Program-made: the position numbers and the translations under genes | Notes under the pieces: generated by a model | The model's input: the letters and a program-made list of their open reading frames with translations, nothing else | Told to the model about the DNA's origin: nothing | The model's database searches: none | Shown here: positions 36,561-45,092 of the stretch, in pieces | How positions within the stretch are numbered: position 1 is the first letter of the stretch | Layout: every line of letters begins with the position of its first letter | NCBI GenBank assembly: GCA_037045535.1 | Contig: JBAOHI010000073.1 | Coordinates: forward strand, 496,001 to 560,000 | Origin: Competibacter_A sp037045535 | GTDB taxonomy: Bacteria; Pseudomonadota; Gammaproteobacteria; Competibacterales; Competibacteraceae | Length of the DNA stretch: 64,000 bases | Direction of reading: 5' to 3'

Positions 36561-37307
36561 ATGGGTACAGCAGTCATTTCAGTTAAAGACGGGACAGCCG
36601 ATGTTTGGGGGAATCAATTTGTCGCAGTATTCGCCAAGCGGCCGCAAAAGGTCGCCATGGGCGGCACCATCACCCCCGTAACGCCCCGTTTCAACGTCAT
36701 CATGCCCTCGTTTCCCTCGCCGGAAACCGTAATCGCCACGGTCAAAAAAGCGGTTCAACAAGCGGGAGTCGGCGGCACGGTGATCTTTAACGTCGGCCAT
36801 GGCGCCACAGTCGCCAATTCGAGCGTCGATGGCATGGTCGAACTGGCACCCAACGGGAAGTTCAAGTTGGGTGGCCTCAATGCTGACCCGGATTCAGTTT
36901 TCCTGTCCGTCTTTTATGACCTCGATCCCGACGGTTCAGGTCCCAATAAATCGCAATTGGAAAATGATCGTCTGTTCAATAAGGGAACTAACCGCTTGAC
37001 GCACTGGACGCACTACAAGAACCTTTCCGACACCATCAAAGCAGGCCAACTGCGCAAAGTGGTTTTCCTCACCTGCCGAGTCGGTGGCTCGACCGATTTC
37101 CTGAAGAAAATAGCGCTCGACTGGAAGGTGATTATCCAAGCCTATAAGCGCCGCGTGGTGCTAGCCCCTCAACCCAACCGCCGGGTGCGGATTCATCTGG
37201 AAGGGGACAGCCCCGGTAAATTGACCAATGTACCCGCCAGCGAAGAACACTTATTCAGCGATGTCGTTCAGATCAGCGACACGGTTCTGGTCGGTCCTCC
37301 CCACTAA
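36561..37307 (+). CDS. Orphan protein with clan CD (caspase/CHAT-like) protease features
   Basis: The 248-residue protein has no signal peptide. A predicted strand GTVIFNVGHGATV ends in His80-Gly81, and a later strand RKVVFLTCRVGGS ends in Cys172. A strand-His-Gly followed ~90 residues later by strand-Cys is the catalytic layout of clan CD peptidases (caspases, gingipains, CHAT, MARTX-CPD). Between them lies DLDPDGSGPNK (120-130), a D-x-D-x-D-G calcium-loop-like segment. I know no close family. It stands alone in a decayed accessory stretch, has GAGGAAAA before ATG and is intact. Peptidase activity is inference from the motif pattern. Confidence 0.6.
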   Translation: MGTAVISVKDGTADVWGNQFVAVFAKRPQKVAMGGTITPVTPRFNVIMPSFPSPETVIATVKKAVQQAGVGGTVIFNVGHGATVANSSVDGMVELAPNGKFKLGGLNADPDSVFLSVFYDLDPDGSGPNKSQLENDRLFNKGTNRLTHWTHYKNLSDTIKAGQLRKVVFLTCRVGGSTDFLKKIALDWKVIIQAYKRRVVLAPQPNRRVRIHLEGDSPGKLTNVPASEEHLFSDVVQISDTVLVGPPH

Positions 37308-37404
37308 TCACCCCGCAGGGTCGGTCCCGAAAAATCTCGCAGAGGAAGATATTTTTCTGGCGAATATTTCGGGCTACGCAAGACCTGTTGCGCCGTTCGC
37401 CTTA

Positions 37405-38028
37405 CCGAGCAACCGTCTTTCATGGCTTGCGCCAACGTCGCGAGCGGGCGCAGCACCTCATCCACTGACCGCGCGGCGCGAGCATGCCTTGAGCGCGCTG
37501 TTCTCGTCGAAGGCTTCGTGAGCGCGGCCCAAGGCGAACTGTTGAGGCACCACGATCATCGAAAACGCCATCTGCAAATATTGACGTAGGAAGTTCATCG
37601 ATCGCAGCGCGCCACCGGGTGCTCCGGAGACCGCCGATCAACAAACCCTGCCGGTTTGCTCATCGTGACCGCCAAACCGGCGGGCCGGTCGTTCGCTGGC
37701 GGCGATGCGCGACAACCAGTCGAAGGCGTTGATCACCGAACTGGGCTCGGAAAACCGTTATATTCAGGTGTGACCAACAACACGCCGTCGCTTTCCATAA
37801 AGGCTTGTTGCAACTGAAACGCGCCTTGTGGTACGCCCGACGCCGCTTCCAGATCACCGTCGTAAATCGGCAAATCCAGCGCGTCGCAGGTCGAATCAGC
37901 TTGGCGCTGCTGACCCGCCGCCGTCGCGTCGTTCGTGCGGCAAACGATGGCCAGCGCCTGATTGATTACTTGAACCCGTGCGAGCGACTACACGGGAATC
38001 CGACTTCAGTAAGCTGTAGAGTACTCAT
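37405..38028 (-). pseudogene. Decayed NAD(P)H-dependent FMN reductase
   Basis: Fragments of one flavodoxin-like reductase appear in successive frames: ATG at 38026-38028, RTGSSNQALAI, DLPIYDGDLEAASGVPQG, GVLLVTPEYNG, VINAFDWLSRIAASERPA, GLAVTMSKP, GGALRSMNFLRQYLQMAF, MIVVPQQFALGRAHEAFDEN and VDEVLRPLATLAQAMKDG. At least four frame changes separate them, including the loss of the region around the P-loop. Intact relatives (ChrR/azoreductase type) reduce quinones, chromate or FMN. With this many lesions it cannot make a working protein, unlike the single-base interruptions elsewhere. Confidence 0.85.
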
Positions 38029-39205
38029 ACTCACTTGCTCTCCGGTTGTGGAATCGGGTAAGGCGCTTATCGTTGCAAAATTATAGAACACTGGGCCAGA
38101 AATGCCGGTGATTATCACCGTATCGGTGTTACAACGGCCCAATGTGGTGTCCTGATCACGGAGGTCAGGACAACCTGCGGTTCAAATTGGACGGTCGGCA
38201 ACCGTAGGCTGACCAACATGGCGGTTGTCCGCCATCAAACCGATGGCTCATCGGCAGGCTCGACTCAAACCGCTTGTAAGCATCACGCATCTTCGAACCG
38301 GCACCACAGCAATCCGCCCGGAGGCAGTTTCACAGCGGCGTAACGGGAAGTTCGGCGCAAACCGTGTGGGACGATCCGGGATGCGTCCGGTTCGTTCGAC
38401 GTCGGAATTCATTTGATTACATCCTTGAACGACGCTGCTGGCTTTGTCCTTGGTCATCAAACCCTTGCCGATCGGCCTACGACATCGTCGCTAACACATC
38501 ACAGCACGGACTCGAAGCCGGCCCTGCGGAGAAAAAATATCTCGCATATACCTGAACCAAAGTGGGCGTTGCCAAGGACTTTCGCTACTACATCCGAGTG
38601 GTGACACCTTGAAACGGTTCACGATGACTGGTAGTAGTGGTGGCCGTCTTTTTGGTGCTACTCGCCGCGCAACTGGCGCGACCACGGCAATACCTCGATT
38701 CTGGCCGTGTCATCGACAGCCGACCTGTCGCTGACCCCCGTTCGAAGCGGTGCCCGCGGCTCATGCACGGGCGGGCACAGCAACGCTCGTTCTGCGTCAG
38801 AGTGGAATCACACTGACAAAGGACGTTGGCTTCCTCGAACTGTTGATAGCGCCGAGACCACATTCGACGGAGTGCCAACCTCACGCAACTGCTGACCAGA
38901 TCTGGCCCGCTCGGTATTGCGGGCTGTGGGTACGGCATCTGCCATCCCTCGTGAACCGGCCGAAATCCATCATCGTGCAGGACGGCAAATTGACGGTCGT
39001 CATAACGACAGCCGAGCCCCCGGATCACGAAACACCCCTGACTCGAATGTCCTGTGCATCGTGACAGGTCGGTAGTCGAACGCCTCGGCCGACATTGCCC
39101 GCGGCTCAACCCCAGATCCAGAACAAGAGCCGTGGCGCAGTTGCGAAAATCGACTGCAAGGCGTTGTCAACTCCAATTTAGGGAGTAGGGCTGACGGCAA
39201 GGGGC
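38029..39205. other. Decayed region with no intact gene
   Basis: About 1.2 kb with only short, uncharacterised open frames. It holds a fragment of the LEA-like gene end (38409-38457) and, on the plus strand around 38750-39064, an open frame whose end (RPKSIIVQDGKLTVVIT) faintly recalls the strand region of type IV pilins, not enough to call. Nothing mobile is recognised at its edges. Confidence 0.5.
38409..38457 (-). pseudogene. Fragment of a second LEA-like gene copy
   Basis: On the minus strand ATGACCAAGGACAAAGCC encodes MTKDKASSVV and, after dropping one base, VKDVIK then stop. This mirrors MAKDKASSTVKDVIK at the end of the gene at 35794-36211. Only ~16 codons are recognisable, so it is the tail of a decayed duplicate. 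Confidence 0.55.
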
Positions 39206-40272
39206 TTACAAATACAATCGTTCGAGAATCGCTTCGGCCATCTGCTGGGTGGTCAGCTTCCCGCCGAGATCAGCGGTGCGCGCTCCAGCGGTGATCGTGT
39301 CGTCTACTGCCCGCTCGATGGTGGCGGCTTCCGTCTCCAACCCCAACGAATAGCGCAACAACATAGCGGTCGACAAAATCATGCCGATCGGATTAGCGAT
39401 ACCCTTACCGGCGATATCGGGAGCCGAGCCGTGAATCGGTTCGTATAACCCGATTCGCCCTTCCCCCAGACTGGCGGAGGGCAACATCCCCATCGAACCG
39501 GCCAGCACGGACGCCTCGTCGGTGAGAATGTCGCCGAACATATTTTCGGTGACGACGACATCCATCCAGGCTGGTCCCGTGATCAGTCGCATGGCGGCGG
39601 TATCCACCAAAACATGCTCCAATGCCACGTCGGGATTCGCCGCGCCAACCTGTACGGCAATTTGCCGCCACAGCCGCGAAGATTCGAGCACGTTGGCCTT
39701 GTCAACGGACGTGACTTTGTTCTTGCGACTCTTGGCCAGCTTGAACGCCAGTTCCATCACCCGGCGAATTTCGTAATCGTAATATTCCAGCGTATCGACG
39801 GCGCGCTCGCGGCCATCCTTGCTGTCGCGGCCCTTCGGCCAGCCGAAATACAAGCCGCCGGTCAACTCGCGGATGACGAGAATATCCACGCCCTGGAGTT
39901 TTTCCGGCCTGAGCGGCGACGAGTCGATCAGCGCCGGGTGAACCTTGACCGGGCGCAGGTTGGCGAACACGCCCAAGACCCTTGCGCAAGCGCCAGCAAT
40001 CCGCGCTCGGGGCGATCCTTGGCGTTCGGATCGTCCCATTTCGGCCCGCCGACCGCGCCCAAGAGCACTGCGTCCGCCGCCTGACAATCCGCCAAGGTTT
40101 CGTCGGTCAACGACGAGCCAAAACGGTCGATGGAACAGCCGCCCATCAGGCGTTCCTGGTAAACCCATTGGTGATGGTATTGACCCGCAATCGCGTCCAG
40201 CACGCGGACCGCTTCGCCGACCACTTCCGGCCCAATCCCGTCACCGGGAAGTAAAACGATATTTGCTTTCAT
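39206..40272 (-). CDS. leuB: 3-Isopropylmalate dehydrogenase, interrupted by two extra bases
   Basis: LeuB oxidises 3-isopropylmalate in leucine synthesis and also methylmalate after citramalate synthase. The first frame from ATG 40270-40272 reads MKANIVLLPGDGIGPEVVGE and LLGAVGGPKWDD; the second continues GVFANLRPVKVHPAL, IRELTGGLYFG, LVDTAAMRLITGP, VTENMFGDILTDEAS and EPIHGSAPDIAGKG. The expected LALRKGLGVFANLRP is obtained by removing one base near 39988 and one in the CCC at 39971-39974, giving ~354 residues, the normal size. cimA lies 54 bp upstream on the same strand, so they form an operon. Both extra bases probably are sequence errors. Confidence 0.92.
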
Positions 40273-40326
40273 GATTGTTCATTCCGTAGGGGGATGGGCA
40301 CGCAACACGTCGCGCCTCCACAAAAT

Positions 40327-41886
40327 TTAATGCGCCACCGTCAGGCCATATTCCACCGCATCGACCAATGCCTGCCAGGAAGCCTCGATGATGTTGGCGC
40401 TGGCGCCGACCGTGCTCCACAGTCGGGTGGCGTTGCGGGTATCGATCAACACGCGAGTGATGGCTTCCGTGCCGTCCTTGCCGTCCAAAATACGGACTTT
40501 GTAATCCGCCAGTTGGAACGAGGCGATTGCCGGGTAGTGTCCGATCAGCGCCTTGCGCAACGCGATGTCGAGGGCGTTTACCGGCCCGTTGCCCTCGGCG
40601 GCGGTGTGCAGCACTTCTCCGTCCACCTTCACCTTGACCATGGCCTCGGCAAAAATGCCGCGTCCTTGACGATGCTCGACGTTGACTAAAAAATCCACCA
40701 ACTCGAATGAAGGCTTGTACCCCGGCTGCTGGCGCTTGAGCATCATGGCAACCGAAGCCTCAGCAGCCTCGAAGGAAAAGCCACGGGCTTCCAGCTCCTT
40801 CACGTCGTTGAGTACGCCCACCACGTCCACGACGCCACCGACCTCAACACCGTGCTCCTCGGCTTTGCTGAGAATGTTCGCCCGCCCCGATAGCGCGGAA
40901 ACCACCACGCGCATCCGGTTACCTACCCGCTCCGGGACTACGTGCTGGTACGACTGCTCCGAGCGGCGCATGGCCGCCACATGCACGCCACCCTTGTGCG
41001 CGAACGCGCTCTTGCCAACATAAGGCAAATGGTCATTGGGGGTGACGTTGGCGACTTCATCGACTACGTGGGAAAGTTCGTACAGTTTGTGCAAGCGGCC
41101 TTCCGGTAGGCACTGGCGGCCCATCTTGAGTTCCAAACTGGCCATGATGGAGCACAGATTGGCATTGCCGCAGCGCTCGCCCACACCATTGATGGTGCCC
41201 TGCACCTGAACGGCGCCTTCGCGCACCGCCAACAGCGCGTTGATGACCGCGCATTCGCCGTCATTGTGGGTATGGATGCCAAACGGATGCTGGATCGACT
41301 CCTTCATCTCATGGATGATCTTTTCCAGCTCCCAAGGCATGGTGCCACCGTTGGTGTCGCACAGCACGACCGTCTCAGCCCCGCCGCGAATGGCGGCCTT
41401 GAGCGTTTCGAGCGCGTAGAGCGAATCGGCCTTGTAGCCGTCGAAAAAATGTTCGGCATCGTAGATGACGCGACGGCCCGCGGCGCGCAGATAGGCCACC
41501 GATTGCTCGACGATACGCAAATTATCGTCCAGCGTGGTCAGCAGCACATCGGTGACGTGCAGGGTCCAGGTTTTGCCGAAAATAGTGCAAACCGGTGTCC
41601 GCGCATCGAGCAACGCCTGGATGTTGGCATCGTCCTCCGGACCGCCTTTGACTCGGCAAGTGGAACCGAAAGCAGCAATCAGCGCGGTTTGCCATTCCAT
41701 GTCGCGGGCGCGCTCGAAGAACTCGGCGTCCTTGGGGTTGGAACCGGGCCAGCCGCCTTCGATGAAGGCTACGCCCAAATCGTCCAGGCGCTTGGCCACG
41801 CGGATTTTGTCGTAACCCGACAGGGTGAAACCTTCACTTTGAGTCCCGTCGCGCAGGGTGGTGTCGTAAATCTGAATAAAGGACAT
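40327..41886 (-). CDS. cimA: (R)-Citramalate synthase
   Basis: The 519-residue enzyme condenses pyruvate and acetyl-CoA to citramalate, the first step of a threonine-independent route to isoleucine. It is of the DRE-TIM fold: YDTTLRDGTQSEGFTLSGYD (catalytic Arg/metal Asp), CDTNGGTMPWEL, GIHTHNDGECAVINALLAV (metal His pair) and GTINGVGERCGNANL. The C-terminal LeuA-like allosteric dimer domain (~400-519) is intact, so isoleucine inhibition is likely. It is distinguished from LeuA by the TLSGYDKIRVAKRLDDLGV block and its length. leuB follows and is able to process its product after isomerisation. Confidence 0.93.
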   Translation of the reverse strand: MSFIQIYDTTLRDGTQSEGFTLSGYDKIRVAKRLDDLGVAFIEGGWPGSNPKDAEFFERARDMEWQTALIAAFGSTCRVKGGPEDDANIQALLDARTPVCTIFGKTWTLHVTDVLLTTLDDNLRIVEQSVAYLRAAGRRVIYDAEHFFDGYKADSLYALETLKAAIRGGAETVVLCDTNGGTMPWELEKIIHEMKESIQHPFGIHTHNDGECAVINALLAVREGAVQVQGTINGVGERCGNANLCSIMASLELKMGRQCLPEGRLHKLYELSHVVDEVANVTPNDHLPYVGKSAFAHKGGVHVAAMRRSEQSYQHVVPERVGNRMRVVVSALSGRANILSKAEEHGVEVGGVVDVVGVLNDVKELEARGFSFEAAEASVAMMLKRQQPGYKPSFELVDFLVNVEHRQGRGIFAEAMVKVKVDGEVLHTAAEGNGPVNALDIALRKALIGHYPAIASFQLADYKVRILDGKDGTEAITRVLIDTRNATRLWSTVGASANIIEASWQALVDAVEYGLTVAH

Positions 41887-42155
41887 GGATGGGAATCTTC
41901 AATTCCAATTTAAGGATATGGGGTGCTTTGACGAGGATGTCGATGGCTCTGGGCAACATCCGCTGCATGGCGTCCAAGACGGCGCGGATGCGAGTTCCCT
42001 CATGGTTTCATAAAAAGGACAGCAAATTCAACCAATCCATCGCGCGCGCCCCACACTTGAGGCTAGGCGGCACAGCAGACACCCACAGCCGCCACCGCCT
42101 CGATACCGGCTTGGTGGCCGACCATCGGCAAGATCCCCAACATCCACCACTTCGC

Positions 42156-42599
42156 CTATGGGGTCGTCCGCAGCCAAAAGGTTACCGGACCGTCATTCAT
42201 AAGGCTGACTTGCATCTGTGCGCCGAAGCGGCCCGTGGCGACCGGTGCGTGGCGTTGGCGAGCCTGGATCGTCAAATAATCGAACAGCCGTTCGCCCTCG
42301 GTCGGGGAAGCGGCTGGGGTGAAACTGGGACGCATCCCCTTTTGGGTGTCGGCGGCCAAGGTGAATTGTGGCACGAGCAGCACACCGCCACCGATATCGC
42401 GCACGCTCAAGTTCATTTTGCCTTCGGAATCGGCGAACACTCGATAGCCCAAGAGCCGTTCCAGCAGCCGGTCAGCCTGCTCCTCGCGATCACCGCGCTC
42501 GACACCGACCAGCACCAGCAGGCCGGTTTCAATGGCGCCGACGGTTTCCCCGGCAACCTCAACCCGTGCTGTGCCGACCCGTTGCAAAAGACCGATCAT
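42156..42599 (-). CDS. dtd: D-aminoacyl-tRNA deacylase
   Basis: The 147-residue enzyme removes D-amino acids (and glycine) from tRNA. Its cross-subunit signatures are present: the GGVLLVPQFTLAADTQKG block, where the usual Ser before Gln is Pro, and NDGPVTFWL near the C-terminus with its cis Gly-Pro. Length is typical. The start overlaps the stop of the upstream proline iminopeptidase by four bases (ATGA), a pairing seen in other gammaproteobacteria. The 269 bp downstream to cimA hold nothing recognisable. Confidence 0.94.
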   Translation of the reverse strand: MIGLLQRVGTARVEVAGETVGAIETGLLVLVGVERGDREEQADRLLERLLGYRVFADSEGKMNLSVRDIGGGVLLVPQFTLAADTQKGMRPSFTPAASPTEGERLFDYLTIQARQRHAPVATGRFGAQMQVSLMNDGPVTFWLRTTP

Positions 42600-43546
42600 T
42601 TCAGCCGATCAGCAAAGCTTTGGGTGGCAGTGATCAGGGCATCCACAATGCCCGGCTCGCTGGCGGCGTGGCCGGCGGGAGTCACGATCCGTAGTTCCGC
42701 TTCCGGCCACGCCTGATGCAGCATCCAGGCATTATCCACAGGGCAGACCACGTCGTAACGGCCGTGAACGATCACGCCGGGAATTCCATGCAAGCGGTCG
42801 GCGTCGCGCAGCAGTTGATCGGTGTCCATGAAGCAATGATTGACGAAATAATGGCACTCGATCCGGGCCAGACTAAGTGCTCGGCGCGCTTCCGCGAAAT
42901 GCTCGACGACGCCCGGGTTGCTTTCCAAGGTCAAGGTAGCGCCCTCCCACACCGACCACGCTTTCGCGGCCCGCAACCGCTCTAATTCATTGGCTCCAGT
43001 CAAGCGGCGATGGTAAGCGTGCAGCAGATCAGCGCGTTCCGCCACCGGGATCGGGGCTAGAAAATGCTCCCACAGATCCGGAAAGAGCCGGTTGGCGCCA
43101 GCCTGATAGAACCAGTGGATATCCTGGTCACGACAGAGAAAGACCCCACGCAGGATCAGACCGCGGACCCGTTCCGGATGCGTTTCGGCGTAGGTGAGGG
43201 CCAAGGTGGAACCCCAGGAGCCCCCGAACACCACCCAGCGGTCGATGCCAAGATGTTCGCGCAGCTTCTCGATATCGGCCACCAACTGCCAAGTACTATT
43301 GTCGCGCAACTCGGCGTGCGGGGTAGATTGACCGCAGCCACGCTGGTCAAACAACACGATCCGATAACGTTCGGGATCAAAAAATCGGCGGTGCATCGGT
43401 TCGCAACCGGCTCCCGGTCCACCGTGCAGAAACAGCACCGGCATGCCTTGCGGATTACCGCATTCCTCGACATAGAGGGTATGCAACTCGTCCACCGCGA
43501 AGCGCTCGGTGGTGTACGGCTTGATGTCGGGAAACAGGACTCGCAT
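42596..43546 (-). CDS. pip: Proline iminopeptidase
   Basis: The 316-residue alpha/beta hydrolase releases N-terminal proline from peptides. Seen are the oxyanion HGGPGAGC, the nucleophile Ser110 in VVFGGSWGSTLALTYA, VHGRYDVVCPVDNAW (catalytic Asp) and TPAGHAASEP (catalytic His). DQRGCGQSTPH is a strong family mark. The start is ATG 43544-43546 with GGAG before it; a 15-codon upstream extension is not family-like. It is translationally coupled to dtd. Confidence 0.94.
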   Translation of the reverse strand: MRVLFPDIKPYTTERFAVDELHTLYVEECGNPQGMPVLFLHGGPGAGCEPMHRRFFDPERYRIVLFDQRGCGQSTPHAELRDNSTWQLVADIEKLREHLGIDRWVVFGGSWGSTLALTYAETHPERVRGLILRGVFLCRDQDIHWFYQAGANRLFPDLWEHFLAPIPVAERADLLHAYHRRLTGANELERLRAAKAWSVWEGATLTLESNPGVVEHFAEARRALSLARIECHYFVNHCFMDTDQLLRDADRLHGIPGVIVHGRYDVVCPVDNAWMLHQAWPEAELRIVTPAGHAASEPGIVDALITATQSFADRLK

Positions 43547-43761
43547 GGGAACTCCGGAGTCGGTGCGGAAGTGAGGAACAAAGTCTGGCAAGAACCGATT
43601 TTACGCGCAATCCGGATCGATTCGACAGGCACCATAAATGCGGCAAAATGCTTTGCGCGCCCCGTTCGGATTCGAGTGGCTGACAGCCCTCACCACTCGA
43701 AATCACACCTGCCGGATGATTGATCGCCGCTGCAAGTGCTTGAAGAGGGATTTTCTTGCAG

Positions 43762-43971
43762 TCACTCCTCGTTCCAGAGCGGATTACCGCAATGCGGACA
43801 AGTTTTAACCTTTTTTGCGGACTTAATGGTTTTCTTAATACCCTTAATCTCGTTGAGCATCTTTTTGAGACGCTTCTTATTTCTATTCTTTTTCGGCACA
43901 GAAAGCTCCTTGACTATCTTGTCGCGAAGCTTCTTGACCTTTGATTCGAACACAGGAACGAAATTTTCCAC
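43762..43971 (-). CDS. Small Lys-rich protein with a C-terminal CxxC zinc-knuckle-like motif
   Basis: The 69-residue protein (GTG start at 43969-43971 after a weak GGGGTGG) is very basic: KNRNKKRLKKMLNEIKGIKK in the centre and CPHCGNPLWNEE at the end. The coding DNA is clearly more AT-rich than all neighbours, which hints at transfer. A TTG start at 44025 would give 87 residues. One CxxC alone cannot close a zinc site, so it may dimerise or pair with another protein. Nucleic-acid binding is a guess. No relative is recognised. Confidence 0.55.
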   Translation of the reverse strand: MENFVPVFESKVKKLRDKIVKELSVPKKNRNKKRLKKMLNEIKGIKKTIKSAKKVKTCPHCGNPLWNEE

Positions 43972-44133
43972 GGAACCACCCCGCAATACCGGAACAGCCG
44001 CTGACCGTTTGTCGGGAAGTGCCAAGGGCGCACCCTCGGCACCGCGCTCAAGCCATGTGCGACCCGGTCGCCCCTATCGGGCTGGGACAACGGATGAGTT
44101 GAGCCTGCCGCACGGTTTCGGCACGCGCCGCCC

Positions 44134-44886
44134 CTAGAGAATATAATCCACTACCGCATCGAGATCGTTGAATACTCGCCCGCCCTGAGGTTCGATCTTG
44201 GCCTCGTCCCCAGGACGGTATTTGCCGGTTCGCACCAGCACACCATGCAACCCGGCGGCCAGTGCGCCGCATACATCCATCTCGGCGTCGTCGCCGATCA
44301 TCACCACATCCTGTGGTGGCAGGTTCAGGCTTCTGACCGCCGCTAGAAAAAAAACCGAGGCCGGCTTGCCCAAGGTGATTGCTTCCAGTTCAGCGGCGTA
44401 CTCCAAGGCCGCGACGAATGGGCCGATATCCAGGCTCAATTCGCCATTATCGCGAAAATAGCGGTTGGAACCCATCGCTAACAGTGGCAACCCGCTTATC
44501 AACAGCCGAAAGCACTGATTGAGTGCCGCATAGTCGAACGCGGGGCCAGCATCGCCGATCAACACGGCCTCCGGTGGCGGACCGAGCAAATCGGCGAACT
44601 CGCTTAGAATGTTGGGATGCACCAGCAGATGCGGGGTCAGCTTGCGGGCGATCAGGTAGTTGCGAGCGGCAACCACAGGCGTGAACAGATGCTCTGGCGC
44701 CACCTCCAGACCCATGCCCGCCAATCGATTGACGATGGCGATCCGGGTCATCCGGGTACTGTTGGTGATAAATCGCATCGGGATGCCGGCAGCATGCAAG
44801 CTGAGCAACGCCTCGCGGGCACCCGGCATGGGGTAGCCACCGACATAGAGCACGCCTTCCAAATCGATCAAAACACCGTGGATCAT
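44134..44886 (-). CDS. HAD-IIA family sugar-phosphatase-like hydrolase
   Basis: The 250-residue protein has HAD motif I as GVLIDLEGVLYVGG, motif II in FITNSTRMTR, motif III Lys in ITLGKPASVFF and motif IV VVMIGDDAEMDVCGALAAG, with a C2 cap between. This places it with the NagD/LHPP-like subfamily. In motif I the second residue after the nucleophilic Asp is Glu (DLEG) instead of the usual acid/base Asp, as also found in LHPP-type members. The start is ATG 44884-44886 with GAGGA before it. Substrate unknown. Confidence 0.85.
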   Translation of the reverse strand: MIHGVLIDLEGVLYVGGYPMPGAREALLSLHAAGIPMRFITNSTRMTRIAIVNRLAGMGLEVAPEHLFTPVVAARNYLIARKLTPHLLVHPNILSEFADLLGPPPEAVLIGDAGPAFDYAALNQCFRLLISGLPLLAMGSNRYFRDNGELSLDIGPFVAALEYAAELEAITLGKPASVFFLAAVRSLNLPPQDVVMIGDDAEMDVCGALAAGLHGVLVRTGKYRPGDEAKIEPQGGRVFNDLDAVVDYIL

Positions 44887-45092
44887 CTTTTCCTCGCCGG
44901 ATCGGGTCGGAAACGCGTTGAGGCAGAAACCAATGGCGGTCGGAGTTATAGGCCACCTTCGTTCCAGTGAGTATAGAAGGCGATTTTGTAAAGAAAGCCA
45001 AAATTCACCGGTTTCGAGATCGCCATGTGCGATCTTCATCCTGACGCTTTTTCTGCCCCCGGCTCAAATCGATCCATCATCGGATCGAATCG

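Noticed and set aside
38750..39064. Type IV pilin-like reading frame
   Set aside because: Only one short segment recalls a pilin strand; the N-terminal prepilin signal and the disulfide Cys pattern are missing.
41887..42155. Possible small gene between dtd and cimA
   Set aside because: Short frames on both strands show no ribosome site, no typical composition and no similarity I recognise.
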